64,000 bases of DNA from CAVTWH01 sp963850915 (GCA_963850915.1 CAWKND010000005.1:1054001-1118000), one strand, 5' to 3'. Shown: positions 51,445-63,314, counted from the stretch's first letter. The notes: generated by a model not told the origin, from the sequence alone. Program-made: numbers and translations.

Positions 51445-54400
51445 CTACTCTGCCAGCCGCTCCAGCAGCCGCCGCGCGGCCTGCCGGCCGCTGCGGTGCC
51501 GGGTCGCCCGGTGCAGCTCGATGGCGCGGAACAGGTGGTCACGGGCGAGCCCCACCGCACCGTCGGCCACGGCAACCTCGGCGGCGACGGTGTGGGCGAG
51601 GCCTTCGGCGATCCGGTACCCCGCGGTCTGCGCCACGCCCAGCGCTTCGCTCGTCACCCGGCCGGCCTCGCCCGGCTCCCCGACGGCGAGGTAGGTACGG
51701 GCCAGCCCGACAAGTACCCGGGCCCGATCCGGGTGCAGCGGCGTGTCCCGGAACAGCTTGTCGGCCGGCTCGTACCGGGTCAGCGCCAACTCGGGCCGGC
51801 CGGCGGCCAGCTCCGCCTCGGCCAGCCCACCCAGCGCCAGCGCCTGCAACAGCAGATCGGGGGTACGTTCGGCGGCCGCCAACGCCTGCTGCCCGAGGGC
51901 CACCGCCTCCTCCGGCGCGCCGAGTTCGATGCGCACGTAGCTCAGCCCGGCCAGCGCCACCACCTCGCCGTACCGGCTGCCCACGGCGGCGTGTACCGGT
52001 ACCGCCCCGGCGAGCCGCCGGGCTGCCGACTGGTACTCGCCGAGCAGCGCCTCGGTGACGCCGAGACCGGTCGCGGCCATCGCCTCCGGACCACGCATGC
52101 CCAGCTCGCGGGCGACGTACCCGGCCCGGCGGTAGTACACGGCGGCGGTACCGAGGTCGCCGCTGTAGTAGGCGACCAGTCCCCGGTTGCCCAGGGCGGT
52201 GGAGCCGGCGCCGGCGAGCGGTCCGTGTGCGGTACGCGCCACCCGCTCGAACTGCTCCGCTGCCGGGGCGAGCCGGCCGGACTGCAGGTAGTTCACGCCG
52301 AGGGCGATGGTGGCCGAGACCAGACCTGCGGGGAAGCCCGCCTCCCGGCTCAGCGACTCGGCGACCACGAGGTGCCCCTCGGCCCGTCCCGGCTGGCGCA
52401 GCCCGGTGCGGGCCAGCCCGAGACCCAGCTGGCACATCGCCTGTGCGCGCAGGTCGCCGGTACGGTCGGCGAGGGCGAGCGCGTCGGTGGTCACCTCCAG
52501 CGCCCGCAGGAAATCCCGGCGCCCCAACAGGTGCGCGCGCAGCACGTCGAAGACCCGCATGGCCAGCGGGTACCGGTCGGTATCGGCGCAGTGGTGCGCG
52601 ACGGCGGACAGGTTGTCCAGCTCGTCGTCGAGCCACTCGGCGGCGCCCAGATCGGTGGTCGGCGCGCCGGCCGGCAGCGGTACCGGCTGGGGTGGTGCCT
52701 CGCCGACCCGGGCCTGGTGCGGGTAGAGCAGCCCGGCCGCTACCGCAGCCACCGCGTCGTACCAGGTGAAGAGGCGCTCCGCAGCCACCGCCTGCTCGGC
52801 GTCGAACTCGGCCGCCCGGCTGGCCGCGTACTGGCGCAGCAGGTCGTGCATGGCGTACCGGTCGCCGGACTGCCGGACCATCAGGTGCGCCCGGCACAGC
52901 TCGTCCAGCGCTCCGGCAGCCAGCGTGGCCGACACACCGGCGAGTGCCGCCGCGGCCGGTACGGTCAGGTCCCGGGTGGGTACCGTGCCGGAAAGGCCGA
53001 ACAGCCGGCGGCCCAACTCGCTGAGGTCCACATAGGACAGGTCGAAGCTGGCCAGCAGCGGATGCGTACCGTCCGCCCGGCCGACCGTGCCGAGTACCCC
53101 CTCCTCCGCCATCCGCGCCGCCAGCTGTGCCAGGTCGGCGCGCGGGCGTTCAGCCAGGTACGCGGCGGCCACCCGCAGCGCCAGCGGCATGTTCGCGCAC
53201 GCCTGCGCCACCTGGGTCAGCGCGTCGATCTCGGCGGCCCCGGACTGCCGGCCGTCCAGCCCGCCGGCCAGCAGCGCGATCGCCTCCGTTGTCCGTAGCG
53301 GCTCCAGCGTCAGCCGCAGCAGGCCGTGCCGCTCGGTCAGCCAGGTCGGCTGGTCCCGGCTGGTCAGCAGGGTGAGGCAGCCGGGGCCGCCGGGGATCAA
53401 CGCGTCGACCGGGGTGTCCCGGCGCACGTTGTCCAGCACCACCAGCACCCGGCGCTGGGACAGCATGCTGCGGTAGAGCGCGCTGGCCTCACCGTCGTCG
53501 GCCGGTACCTGCTGGGCCGGCAGGCCGAGCGCGCGGAGGAACCGGCCCAGCGCCTGCGGTACGGAGAGTGCGGGAGTGGCTGCGTACCCGGCCATGTCCA
53601 GGTAGAGCTGGCCGTCCGGGAAGTACTCGCGCACCCGGTGCGACCAGTGCACGGCGAGGCTGGTCTTGCCGACACCGCCGGTACCGACGACGGCCGCCAG
53701 ATGCCTGGTGGGCCGCCCGTCCACCAACAGCGCGTCGAGTGCCCGCAGTGGTTCGACGCGTCCGACGAAGTCCGACAGCGCGGCCGGCAGCTGCCGGGGT
53801 ACCGGCACGGGCGTACCGGTCACCCGTTCACCGGCCGGACCGGCGCCCGGCACCGACAGGCGCTGCCCCGGTCCCGGGACGGGCTGGCGCTGCGTGGGGA
53901 TGGCGGGGCCGGGTGCGGGGCGGTCGCCGGCGAGGATGGCCTGCTGCAGCTCGCGCAGTTGCCGGCTGGGGGAGACGCCCAGTTCGGCGCGGAGTGCGGC
54001 GGCCAGCCGGCGGTACCACTCGAGCGCCTCGCCGGTACGTCCGGAGCGGTACAGCGCCCGCATCAGCTGCCCGGCCAGCCGCTCCCGCAGCGGGTTGGCC
54101 AGGGTCAGGCTGGTCAACTGCTCCACCTGCGCGGCGTGGTTGCCCAGCCCGAGTTCGATCTCGACCAGCTGCTCCCAGGCGCCGAGGATGCGGTCGCCCA
54201 GGTCGGCGCGGGCCGGCTCGACGAAGACGCCGACGCTGCCCAGCAGCGGTACCCCCCGGTGCAGCGCCAGTGCCGTCCGCAGCTGGCGTACCGCCTGCTC
54301 CGGTTCGCTGGCGGCGGTGGCCCGACCGAGCCGTACCAGCCGGTCGAACTGCTCGATGTCGAGTTCGTCGGGCTCGGCCCGCAGCTGGTAGGCGGCGAAC

Positions 54401-54654
54401 GAGGTGACCAGCCGGGCATCGGCGCCGGCCGGCCGCAGCGCCTTGCGTACCGCCGAGATCGCGACCTGGATCTGGGTACGGGCGGTGGTCGGCGCGTCCC
54501 CGCCCCAGATCGCCTCGATGATCTGCGCCGCCGGTACCAGCGTGTTGGCGTGCAGCAGCAGGTAGGTCAGTACCGCCCGGTGCCTGGGCCGGATGATGTC
54601 CAGCGGTCCGGTGTCGCTCTCCACGACCACTGGTCCCAGGACCGCGAACCGCAT
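51445..54654 (-). CDS. SARP/AfsR-type regulator with NB-ARC and TPR domains (1069 aa)
   Basis: A 1069-residue regulator. Residues 1-95 are an OmpR-like winged helix (MRFAVLGPVVVESD, LLLHANTLVPAAQIIEAIWG), 100-245 the bacterial transcriptional activator domain (ELDIEQFDRLV, GVSPSRQLRELQQAIL), and about 290-560 an NB-ARC ATPase with P-loop VVGTGGVGKTS (Lys330), Walker B VLVVLDNV and LTLLTSRD. Residues about 690-1069 are TPR-like repeats (GDLGTAAVYYRRAGYVAREL and similar). AfsR-like proteins integrate signals and switch secondary metabolism or secretion. ATG at 54654. Likely targets are the neighbouring lipase and ABC genes. Confidence 0.93.
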   Translation of the reverse strand: MRFAVLGPVVVESDTGPLDIIRPRHRAVLTYLLLHANTLVPAAQIIEAIWGGDAPTTARTQIQVAISAVRKALRPAGADARLVTSFAAYQLRAEPDELDIEQFDRLVRLGRATAASEPEQAVRQLRTALALHRGVPLLGSVGVFVEPARADLGDRILGAWEQLVEIELGLGNHAAQVEQLTSLTLANPLRERLAGQLMRALYRSGRTGEALEWYRRLAAALRAELGVSPSRQLRELQQAILAGDRPAPGPAIPTQRQPVPGPGQRLSVPGAGPAGERVTGTPVPVPRQLPAALSDFVGRVEPLRALDALLVDGRPTRHLAAVVGTGGVGKTSLAVHWSHRVREYFPDGQLYLDMAGYAATPALSVPQALGRFLRALGLPAQQVPADDGEASALYRSMLSQRRVLVVLDNVRRDTPVDALIPGGPGCLTLLTSRDQPTWLTERHGLLRLTLEPLRTTEAIALLAGGLDGRQSGAAEIDALTQVAQACANMPLALRVAAAYLAERPRADLAQLAARMAEEGVLGTVGRADGTHPLLASFDLSYVDLSELGRRLFGLSGTVPTRDLTVPAAAALAGVSATLAAGALDELCRAHLMVRQSGDRYAMHDLLRQYAASRAAEFDAEQAVAAERLFTWYDAVAAVAAGLLYPHQARVGEAPPQPVPLPAGAPTTDLGAAEWLDDELDNLSAVAHHCADTDRYPLAMRVFDVLRAHLLGRRDFLRALEVTTDALALADRTGDLRAQAMCQLGLGLARTGLRQPGRAEGHLVVAESLSREAGFPAGLVSATIALGVNYLQSGRLAPAAEQFERVARTAHGPLAGAGSTALGNRGLVAYYSGDLGTAAVYYRRAGYVARELGMRGPEAMAATGLGVTEALLGEYQSAARRLAGAVPVHAAVGSRYGEVVALAGLSYVRIELGAPEEAVALGQQALAAAERTPDLLLQALALGGLAEAELAAGRPELALTRYEPADKLFRDTPLHPDRARVLVGLARTYLAVGEPGEAGRVTSEALGVAQTAGYRIAEGLAHTVAAEVAVADGAVGLARDHLFRAIELHRATRHRSGRQAARRLLERLAE

Positions 54655-54806
54655 GTGCCGCCCCCTCTCGGCGGGCCGCGTCGCCGATGGGCGCCGGCCG
54701 TCGGGTCAGCCGGTGGGCGCTCGGGCAAACCCCGCCCCGCGAGCGCCGGTCGTACCGGTTGACCGTCGTGATTATCGACGCTCGTGGGTGCCTTGTGGTT
54801 ACCCGA

Positions 54807-54834
54807 TGGCCGCCGACTGTTCAGTCGACGGCCA
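54807..54834 (-). terminator. Hairpin terminator after the second ABC permease gene
   Basis: Arms 54807-54819 and 54822-54834 pair over 13 positions with one mismatch. It lies about 42 bases past the stop of the permease at 54876. The remaining 54655-54806 is the SARP gene promoter region, slightly AT-richer, without a gene. Confidence 0.65.
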
Positions 54835-54875
54835 CACTTCGGTATCAGTTCTGCCGGTGGTTCGGTCGAGCCGCG

Positions 54876-57425
54876 TCACTCGTACGCGATGGCCTCCAGC
54901 ACGTTGAGGCGGGACGCCCGGATGGCCGGCAGGATCGCGGCGAGTACCCCGGCGACGACGGACAGCACGATCGTGATCACGAGATAGGACCAGGGGACGC
55001 GCAGGATCAGGAACCCGTTGGAGTCGTCGCGCAGCGCCCCGACGATCGCCACGCCCAGGCCGACGCCGACCACGATGCCGATCAGCGCCCCGAAGACGGA
55101 GATCAGAATTGACTCCACCGTGATCATCCGGCCGGTCTGCCCGCGCCCCAGCCCGATGGCCCGGACCAGACCGATCTCCCGGGTACGTTCGAAGATGGAC
55201 AGCAGCAGCGTGTTGATCACACCGAGTACCGCCACCAGGATGGTCAGGCCGAGCAGCACGTTGAGGATGGTCAGGATCACGTCGAGGAAGCTGGCCGCCT
55301 GATCCACCACGGCCGCCGTGGTGTTGACGGTGACCTCGGGATTGGCCTGGAAGATGGCATCCAGCTGCTGGCGTACCGGCTCGATCTGGCTGTCACCGGC
55401 CACCTGCACGTAGCCCTGCTGGGCCAGCGGCGTACGGAAGACGGTCACCGCGTCGGCGGTACTGATGATGGGGCCACTGGCCACTTTGTTCTTGGCGTAC
55501 ACGCCGATGATGTGTTCGGTGATCGGCTCCCCACGGGCGCCCTGCAGGATCATCGACTGGCCGGTCGCGACGCCGTTGTCCTTGGCGAAGCCCTCGTCCA
55601 CCACCATCTCGCCGGAGTTCAGGTCGCGCAGCGTACCGGCGGCGGTCTTCATGTCCAGGATCTTGATCGTGTCGGCCATCCCGGAGGCGGCCACGCCGGC
55701 CTTCTTCCCGTTGAGCAGCACCACATCCTGCTGCAGGGCGACCGCGGCGGTGACCCCGGGGATCGCCTTGATCTGCGGGATCTGCGCGGGGTCGAAGCCG
55801 CCCAGCCCGTCGCCGGTCGGGTCGGTGAGGATCGCCAGCTGGGCGTGCAGGTCGTTGCGGAACACCGAGCTGATGCCGGCCTTGGCGGAGGCGGCGAACA
55901 CTCCCGCCCCGGTGGCCAGCGCCACGCCGATGGTCAGGGCGGCGGCCGTGATGGCGGTACGCCGTGGATTGCGCCCGGTGTTGCGTACCCCCAGCCGGCC
56001 GGGCACCGTGCGGCTGAACACCGCGCCGAGGATCCGGGTCACCGGTCGGGCCACTGCCGGGGCGAGCATGGCCACGCCCAGGAAGGTGAGCACCGCACCG
56101 CCGCCGAGGAGCAGCGCCAACTGTCCACTGACCGCGTTGGTCAGCTTCAGCGCGAGCAGCCCGGCACCGACCAGGAACACCACGGCACCGCCGATGGTGA
56201 GCCGGCGCAGTGACTTGTCCGGGGTGGCGGCCTCGCGCATGGCGGCGATCGGCGGTACCCGTGACGCGCGCAGCGCCGGGATCAGCGCGGCGGCGACGGT
56301 GAACACCACACCGACGAGCAGCGTGCTGATCACCACGTACGGGTGCACCACCACGCCACTCACCGGTAGCGACGTGTTGGAGAAGCTGACCAGTGCCGTC
56401 TTGAGCAGCCAACCGATGCCGAGCCCGAGGATCAGGCCCACCGTGGCGGAGACCAGGCCCAGCAGTGCCGCCTCGATGAGTACCGCCCGGTTGACCTGGC
56501 CGCGGCCGGCACCGAAGGCGCGGTACAGGGCGAGTTCGCGGGTACGCTGCGCCACCAGCATCGAGAAGGTGTTGAAGATCAGGAACGCGCCGGTGAACAG
56601 CCCGATCAGCGCGAAGACGGTGAGCCCCGTCTTGAGTACGCCGATGAAGCCCTGCACGTCGCTGGCCTGATCGTCGCTGGTCTCCTTGCCGGTCTTCACC
56701 ACGAAGCCGGTACCGACCGCGGCCGCCACCCGGTTCTTCAACTCGGTGGGGCTGACCCCGGGCGCGGCGGTCAGGTCGATGTTGGTGAAGACGCCCGGTT
56801 GGCCGAGCATGACCTGCTGCGCCTCCGCCATGGTGAACGCGACCGAGGTCTCGCCGCCCAGCGAGTCCCGGCCGCCCTCGAAGCCGAAGATCCCCACCAG
56901 CGTGTACGTGGTCCGCGGCTGGCGTGGCGTGATCACGTCGATGTGGTCGCCGATCGCGTACCCCGACGTCTTGGCGAGTCCGGCGTTGATGGCGATCTCG
57001 CCCGGCGCGGCGGGCGCTCTGCCGGTACGCAGTTCGGCCAGGCTGCCGGGCGCGTCGGTCCAGCCGATGCCGAGCCGGGGTGGCCCGGACGAGCCGATCA
57101 CCTTGCCGTTCTTGCCGACGATGCGGGCGCCGTCACTGGTCACGTGCGCGGCGGCGGTGGCCACCCCGTCGACCTTGCTGATCTCGTCCACCACCCCCTG
57201 CGGTACGAAGCTGGTGACCACGCTGCCCTGGTCGCTGTCGGGCCCGGTCTGCTTCGCGGTCACCTGTACGTCGAGGTTGGCGTTGATGGTGGTGAAGAGC
57301 CGGTCGAAGCCGGTGGAGACGGTGTCGCCGCCGATGAAGGCGCCGGCCATGAACATGGTGCCGAGTACCACGGCCAGCGCGGAGAGCACCAGCCTGAGCT
57401 TGTGCGCGAGCAGCCCGCGCAGCAT
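54876..57425 (-). CDS. ABC transporter permease, FtsX/MacB type (849 aa)
   Basis: An 849-residue permease with the same two-module FtsX layout as the protein at 46324-48852: AHKLRLVLSALAVVLGTMF at the N-terminus, a large extracellular domain, FNTFSMLVAQRTRELALYRA near 290, a mid-chain RNTGRNPRRTAITAAALT, and a last module ending RASRLNVLEAIAYE. ATG at 57425 gives the standard start MLRGLLAHK and has GAGGG upstream; a start at 57446 would overlap the ATPase gene. The extracellular domains are the least similar parts between the two paralogues, suggesting different cargo. Confidence 0.9.
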   Translation of the reverse strand: MLRGLLAHKLRLVLSALAVVLGTMFMAGAFIGGDTVSTGFDRLFTTINANLDVQVTAKQTGPDSDQGSVVTSFVPQGVVDEISKVDGVATAAAHVTSDGARIVGKNGKVIGSSGPPRLGIGWTDAPGSLAELRTGRAPAAPGEIAINAGLAKTSGYAIGDHIDVITPRQPRTTYTLVGIFGFEGGRDSLGGETSVAFTMAEAQQVMLGQPGVFTNIDLTAAPGVSPTELKNRVAAAVGTGFVVKTGKETSDDQASDVQGFIGVLKTGLTVFALIGLFTGAFLIFNTFSMLVAQRTRELALYRAFGAGRGQVNRAVLIEAALLGLVSATVGLILGLGIGWLLKTALVSFSNTSLPVSGVVVHPYVVISTLLVGVVFTVAAALIPALRASRVPPIAAMREAATPDKSLRRLTIGGAVVFLVGAGLLALKLTNAVSGQLALLLGGGAVLTFLGVAMLAPAVARPVTRILGAVFSRTVPGRLGVRNTGRNPRRTAITAAALTIGVALATGAGVFAASAKAGISSVFRNDLHAQLAILTDPTGDGLGGFDPAQIPQIKAIPGVTAAVALQQDVVLLNGKKAGVAASGMADTIKILDMKTAAGTLRDLNSGEMVVDEGFAKDNGVATGQSMILQGARGEPITEHIIGVYAKNKVASGPIISTADAVTVFRTPLAQQGYVQVAGDSQIEPVRQQLDAIFQANPEVTVNTTAAVVDQAASFLDVILTILNVLLGLTILVAVLGVINTLLLSIFERTREIGLVRAIGLGRGQTGRMITVESILISVFGALIGIVVGVGLGVAIVGALRDDSNGFLILRVPWSYLVITIVLSVVAGVLAAILPAIRASRLNVLEAIAYE

Positions 57426-57429
57426 CGCG

Positions 57430-58245
57430 CTAAGCACCCTCGGCACCGCCGTCCACGGCCGAGCCGGCGGGCGTTGACGGGCCGGCGGGCGTCGGGCTGC
57501 CGTCGGCGCCGCCGCCCGGGTCGAGTTTGCGCATCCGGTCCAGTACCCGGTCGGCGGTGGGCGCCTCCAGGGTGTCCACCACCTGACCGTCGGCGAGGAA
57601 GGTGACGTGGTCGGCGTACGAGGCGGCGTTCGGGTCGTGGGTGACCATCACGATGGTCTGGCCGAACTCGCGTACCGAGCGCTGCAGGAAGCCGAGTACT
57701 TCGGCGCCCGAGCGGGAGTCGAGGTTGCCGGTCGGCTCGTCGGCGAAGATCACCTCTGGCCGCGAGACCAGTGCCCGGGCGCAGGCGACCCGCTGCTGCT
57801 GGCCGCCGGAGAGCTGGGTGGGGCGGTGGGAGAGCCGGTCGGCCAGGCCGACGGTGTCGATGACCTGCTGGTACCAGGCGGGGTCCGGCTTGCGCCCGGC
57901 AATCGCCAGCGGCAGCAGGATGTTCTCCTCGGCACTGAGCGTCGGCAGCAGGTTGAACTGCTGGAAGATGAAGCCCACCTTGGTACGGCGCAGCTTGGTC
58001 AGGCCGGCGTCGGACAACCCGGTGAGCTGCGTACCGCCGATGTGTACGGTGCCCTGGTCGATGGTGTCCAGCCCGGCCAGGCAGTGCATGAGCGTCGACT
58101 TACCGGAGCCGGACGGCCCCATGATCGCCGAGTACCGGCCGACCGGGAAGTCCACGCTGACGCCACCGAGTGCGACGACCCGTGCCTCCCCAGTCCCGTA
58201 GACCTTCCACACATCGACGGCGCGCGCTGCTATCGCGGTCTCCAC
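57430..58245 (-). CDS. ABC transporter ATP-binding protein (MacB/LolD type)
   Basis: A 271-residue ATPase with Walker [40 protein letters not shown] and [15 protein letters not shown]. Long stretches are identical to the ATPase at 48849-49640, including the region around the signature motif. The GTG at 58245 follows GAGGGGG; a TTG at 58272 is a weaker alternative. The last 25 residues are Gly/Ala/Pro-rich and unlike the paralogue. It lies 4 bases before the permease gene and 23 bases after the response-regulator gene. Confidence 0.94.
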   Translation of the reverse strand: METAIAARAVDVWKVYGTGEARVVALGGVSVDFPVGRYSAIMGPSGSGKSTLMHCLAGLDTIDQGTVHIGGTQLTGLSDAGLTKLRRTKVGFIFQQFNLLPTLSAEENILLPLAIAGRKPDPAWYQQVIDTVGLADRLSHRPTQLSGGQQQRVACARALVSRPEVIFADEPTGNLDSRSGAEVLGFLQRSVREFGQTIVMVTHDPNAASYADHVTFLADGQVVDTLEAPTADRVLDRMRKLDPGGGADGSPTPAGPSTPAGSAVDGGAEGA

Positions 58246-58268
58246 TGACGTTGCCCCCTCGTCCCGGA

Positions 58269-58961
58269 TCAATCAATCTTGCCATTTGTCCGAATAGCCG
58301 GCCGGACCAGCCCCGACTCGTACGCCAGCACCACCGCCTGTACCCGGTCGCGCAGGCGCAATTTGGTCAGCAGGTGCCCGACGTGCGTCTTGACGGTCGT
58401 CTCACTGACCTCCAGCAGCGCGGCGATCTCCGTGTTGCTGTGGCCGCGCGCCACCTCGACGAGTACCTGCCGCTCCCGCTCGGTCAGCGCGTCCAGTACC
58501 TTCGGCGGTCCCGGAGCCTCCTGCGGTACCAGCGGCAACAGTGCCCCCAGCAGCTCGCGTAGCAGCCCCGGGCTCAGCGCACTGCCACCGGCGGCCACCG
58601 CCCGGACCGCCCCGAGCAGCTCGCCGGCGGGGGAGTCCTTGGCCAGGTAGCCTGCCGCACCCGAGCGCAGCAGGGCGACTGCCTCCGGCACGCTGGCCAT
58701 ACCCGTGAGCGCGAGTACCCGCACCCCCTGCTGCCCGGCCGGGGTACGGGTCAGCGCGGTGAGGTCGGTGAGCCGGGGCAGCGCGGCGTCGAGTACCAGC
58801 ACGTCGGGCAGCAGCCGGCGGATCAGTTCGGCCGCGTCGGCGCCGTCGCCGGCTTCGCCGACGACATGCAGATCCGGCGCCTCGGCGAGCAGAGCACGCA
58901 GCCCGGCGCGGAGCAGCGGATGCGCGTCGGCCAGCAACACACGCGCTGCCCGATCCGTCAC
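58269..58961 (-). CDS. LuxR-type response regulator (NarL family)
   Basis: A 230-residue two-domain regulator. The receiver (about 5-120) has VLLADAHPLLRAGLRALLA and phospho-acceptor Asp in DVLVLDAALP; the LuxR helix-turn-helix (about 165-225) has LTERERQVLVEVARGHSNTE and SETTVKTHVGHLLTKLRLRD. One acidic residue of the usual receiver pair (DDH) is replaced by Ala (ADAH), which may affect phosphorylation. No kinase gene is adjacent. The stop lies 23 bases before the ATPase start, so it leads the ABC operon and probably controls it. GTG at 58961 gives the standard N-terminus. Confidence 0.9.
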   Translation of the reverse strand: MTDRAARVLLADAHPLLRAGLRALLAEAPDLHVVGEAGDGADAAELIRRLLPDVLVLDAALPRLTDLTALTRTPAGQQGVRVLALTGMASVPEAVALLRSGAAGYLAKDSPAGELLGAVRAVAAGGSALSPGLLRELLGALLPLVPQEAPGPPKVLDALTERERQVLVEVARGHSNTEIAALLEVSETTVKTHVGHLLTKLRLRDRVQAVVLAYESGLVRPAIRTNGKID

Positions 58962-59083
58962 CCCGCCACCCCCGGCTGCCGGTTTGTCCGCCCCCGGCAC
59001 TGTATCGGCCTGCCACATCCCCGCCTGTCGCGCCTCCAGCCTCCGGCGAGACGGTCACGCGGCGCAGCGTGCGCGGAGCGCAC

Positions 59084-59134
59084 AGGCTTACGAACAGGCG
59101 AGGCTTACGAACAGGCGAGGCTTACGAACAGGCG
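59084..59134. repeat. 17-bp unit repeated three times in tandem
   Basis: The unit AGGCTTACGAACAGGCG occupies 59084-59100, 59101-59117 and 59118-59134 without change. It lies between the RecB-like gene stop (59162, minus strand) and the response-regulator start, in a gap of about 200 bases with no gene. Confidence 0.95.
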
Positions 59135-59161
59135 AGGCTGCGACGGGTGAGGCTCAGCGAC

Positions 59162-60133
59162 TCAGGGGCCGGCGAGTTCGGCAGCCGGCGTGAGGATCGC
59201 GGGCAGGGGAATGACCTCCGGGAAGGGTGGCGGGGTGCCGTCGAATGCCGGGCACAGCGCCTGGTGGGCGCACCAGCCACAGAGCTTGCTCGGCTTGGGC
59301 CGGAAGTCGCGGGCGGCGGTGGCCTGTTCGATGGCTGCCCAGAGCGCGACCAGCGTGCGCTCGAACCGCTCCAGCTCCTCGGTATCCGGCGTGTAGTCGC
59401 AGGTCTCGGCGTCTTTGAGGTAGATCAGCCGGAGCATCCGGGGCACCACGCCACGGGTACGCCAGAGCACCAGCGCGTAGAACTTCAGCTGGAACAGCGC
59501 CCGCGCCTCGAACGCCTCCCGGGGTGCGCCACCGGTCTTGTAGTCGACCACCCGGATGTCCCCGGCCGGCGAGACGTCCAGCCGGTCGATGAACCCGCGC
59601 AGCACGAGCCGCCGGTCGTCGCCGATCTCCACCTCGGTGCTGACCAGGAACTCCCGCTCCGCGGGGGCCAGCCGGCGCGGATCCTCCACCGCGAAGTAGC
59701 CGCCCAGCAGGTCGCGTGCCGAGCTCAGGAACTGCTCCGGTGCGCCGGTCGGGTCGAGCACGGTGGCCAGCTCGGGCTCCTGCTCCAGCAGCCGCTGCCA
59801 CTGCGGCAGCACCAGGTCGCGGGCCTGCTCGGGGGTACGCTCCGCGGCCGGCAGGTCGAACAGTCGCTCCAGCACCGCGTGCACCAGCGTGCCCCGGGCC
59901 TGGTCGGCGGTGGGGCGCTCGGGGATGCGGTCGATGCTGCGGAACCGGTAGAGCAGCGGGCAGGTCTTGAAGTCGCCCGCCCGGGACGGCGACAGCGACG
60001 GCACGCGCGGTGCCGTGCTCTCCTCGGCGACAACTGCGGCCTCGGCGACAGCGGCGACCTCGGGTAGCGCCCCGGCGCCAGGCGTGGGCACCGGGGCGAC
60101 GTCCGAGAGGGGTGCGGGAAGATCGACCGTCAT
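59162..60133 (-). CDS. RecB family PD-(D/E)XK exonuclease
   Basis: A 323-residue nuclease. After an Ala/Pro/Glu-rich leader (1-42) comes SLSPSRAGDFKTCPLLYRFR, then GTLVHAVLERLF, LRGFIDRLD and the catalytic core VVDYKTGG (Asp and Lys of the PD-(D/E)XK motif), followed by the QLKFYALVL block. Four cysteines (CPLLYR, and C-x2-C and C in KLCGWCAHQALCPAF) match the iron-sulfur staple of AddB/Cas4-like nucleases. The role is probably DNA repair or processing. It diverges from the site-2 protease gene. Confidence 0.9.
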   Translation of the reverse strand: MTVDLPAPLSDVAPVPTPGAGALPEVAAVAEAAVVAEESTAPRVPSLSPSRAGDFKTCPLLYRFRSIDRIPERPTADQARGTLVHAVLERLFDLPAAERTPEQARDLVLPQWQRLLEQEPELATVLDPTGAPEQFLSSARDLLGGYFAVEDPRRLAPAEREFLVSTEVEIGDDRRLVLRGFIDRLDVSPAGDIRVVDYKTGGAPREAFEARALFQLKFYALVLWRTRGVVPRMLRLIYLKDAETCDYTPDTEELERFERTLVALWAAIEQATAARDFRPKPSKLCGWCAHQALCPAFDGTPPPFPEVIPLPAILTPAAELAGP

Positions 60134-60280
60134 GCCGCAAGGCTAGGGCACGGGTACGACGATTCCCGCGTGCCGGTCGGGCGAGCCGGTGACCGGAGTA
60201 CCGCCGGATTCCGGCCGGATTCACCGGTCCGGCCGGCCAGCAGCCCGCCGGTGGCCCACCGAGTCCGTAGCATCAAAGCG

Positions 60281-62660
<2,380 letters not shown>

Positions 62661-62661
<1 letters not shown>

Positions 62662-63224
62662 TGAGTCACGCCAGCTTCGGCGACCTGCCTGCCGTGTTTC
62701 CCGACTGGTCCCCCTACACGGAACTGGACTCGGCGGCACGGGCCTACCTGCGCGACCCGGACATCGCCCTGGAGACGCTGGGTGGGGTACTGCGTGGGGC
62801 CACCGTGCTCGGCTTCACCCTGGAGCGCTTCGTCAACGAGGTGAACGGGGTGTGGCAGGAGGTGGTGGTCTGCGACGGTACCCGGCTGATCCTCTGGCAC
62901 GGTGAGGACATCCCGCCGGCCGACGCGCCGCACGGCTCGATGACCTCGTCGTTACGGGTCATCCCGCTCTCCGCGGTGACCGAGGTGGGCTGCCGGCGCC
63001 GGCTCACGCGCGGCGCCAACGGCCCGGTCAGAGTCGAGAGCATCGACGTGTACCTGCTGCTCAGCTCACTCGACGAGTCAACCGTCACGGACGACTCGGG
63101 CGCGGTCATCCGGCACGACGCACTGCGCTTCGGCAAGACGCTCGACGACGGCGGCTCCGGTCAGATCACCCGGCTGGACGAGTTCGCCAAGCTGGTGTCC
63201 TCGCTCATCGGTCGCCCGATCTAG
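62661..63224 (+). CDS. Conserved hypothetical protein (187 aa)
   Basis: A 187-residue soluble protein with no signal peptide, no membrane helix and no motif I can name. It begins SHASFGDLPAVFPDWSPYTE and has a central beta-rich part (GVWQEVVVCDGTRLILWHGE, LRVIPLSAVTEVGCRR). It follows trmI by overlap (TAATG) in the block that leads to the proteasome ATPase, so it is probably a conserved member of that neighbourhood. Function unknown. Its last codons are repeated downstream (see repeat). Confidence 0.75.
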
Positions 63225-63252
63225 TCGCCCGATCTGATCGTCCGCCCGATCT
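63211..63252 (+). repeat. 10-bp unit repeated three times at a gene end
   Basis: CGCCCGATCT occurs at 63213-63222, 63226-63235 and 63243-63252. The first copy includes the last codons of the upstream gene, so the end of the gene, with or without its stop, appears to have been duplicated into the intergenic region. Confidence 0.8.
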
Positions 63253-63314
63253 AGGACTCTCCGCCGGGTCTGGTGGCGACTGTCCGATCCTGCACAGTTC
63301 GCGCTTCGGCGGCG

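Noticed and set aside
51496..53298. 600-codon plus-strand frame opposite the SARP-type gene
   Set aside because: His/Gln/Arg-rich shadow without family features.
46324..58961. SARP regulator plus ABC genes as a secondary-metabolite cluster
   Set aside because: No polyketide, peptide, terpene or tailoring genes are present; the regulator alone is not enough.
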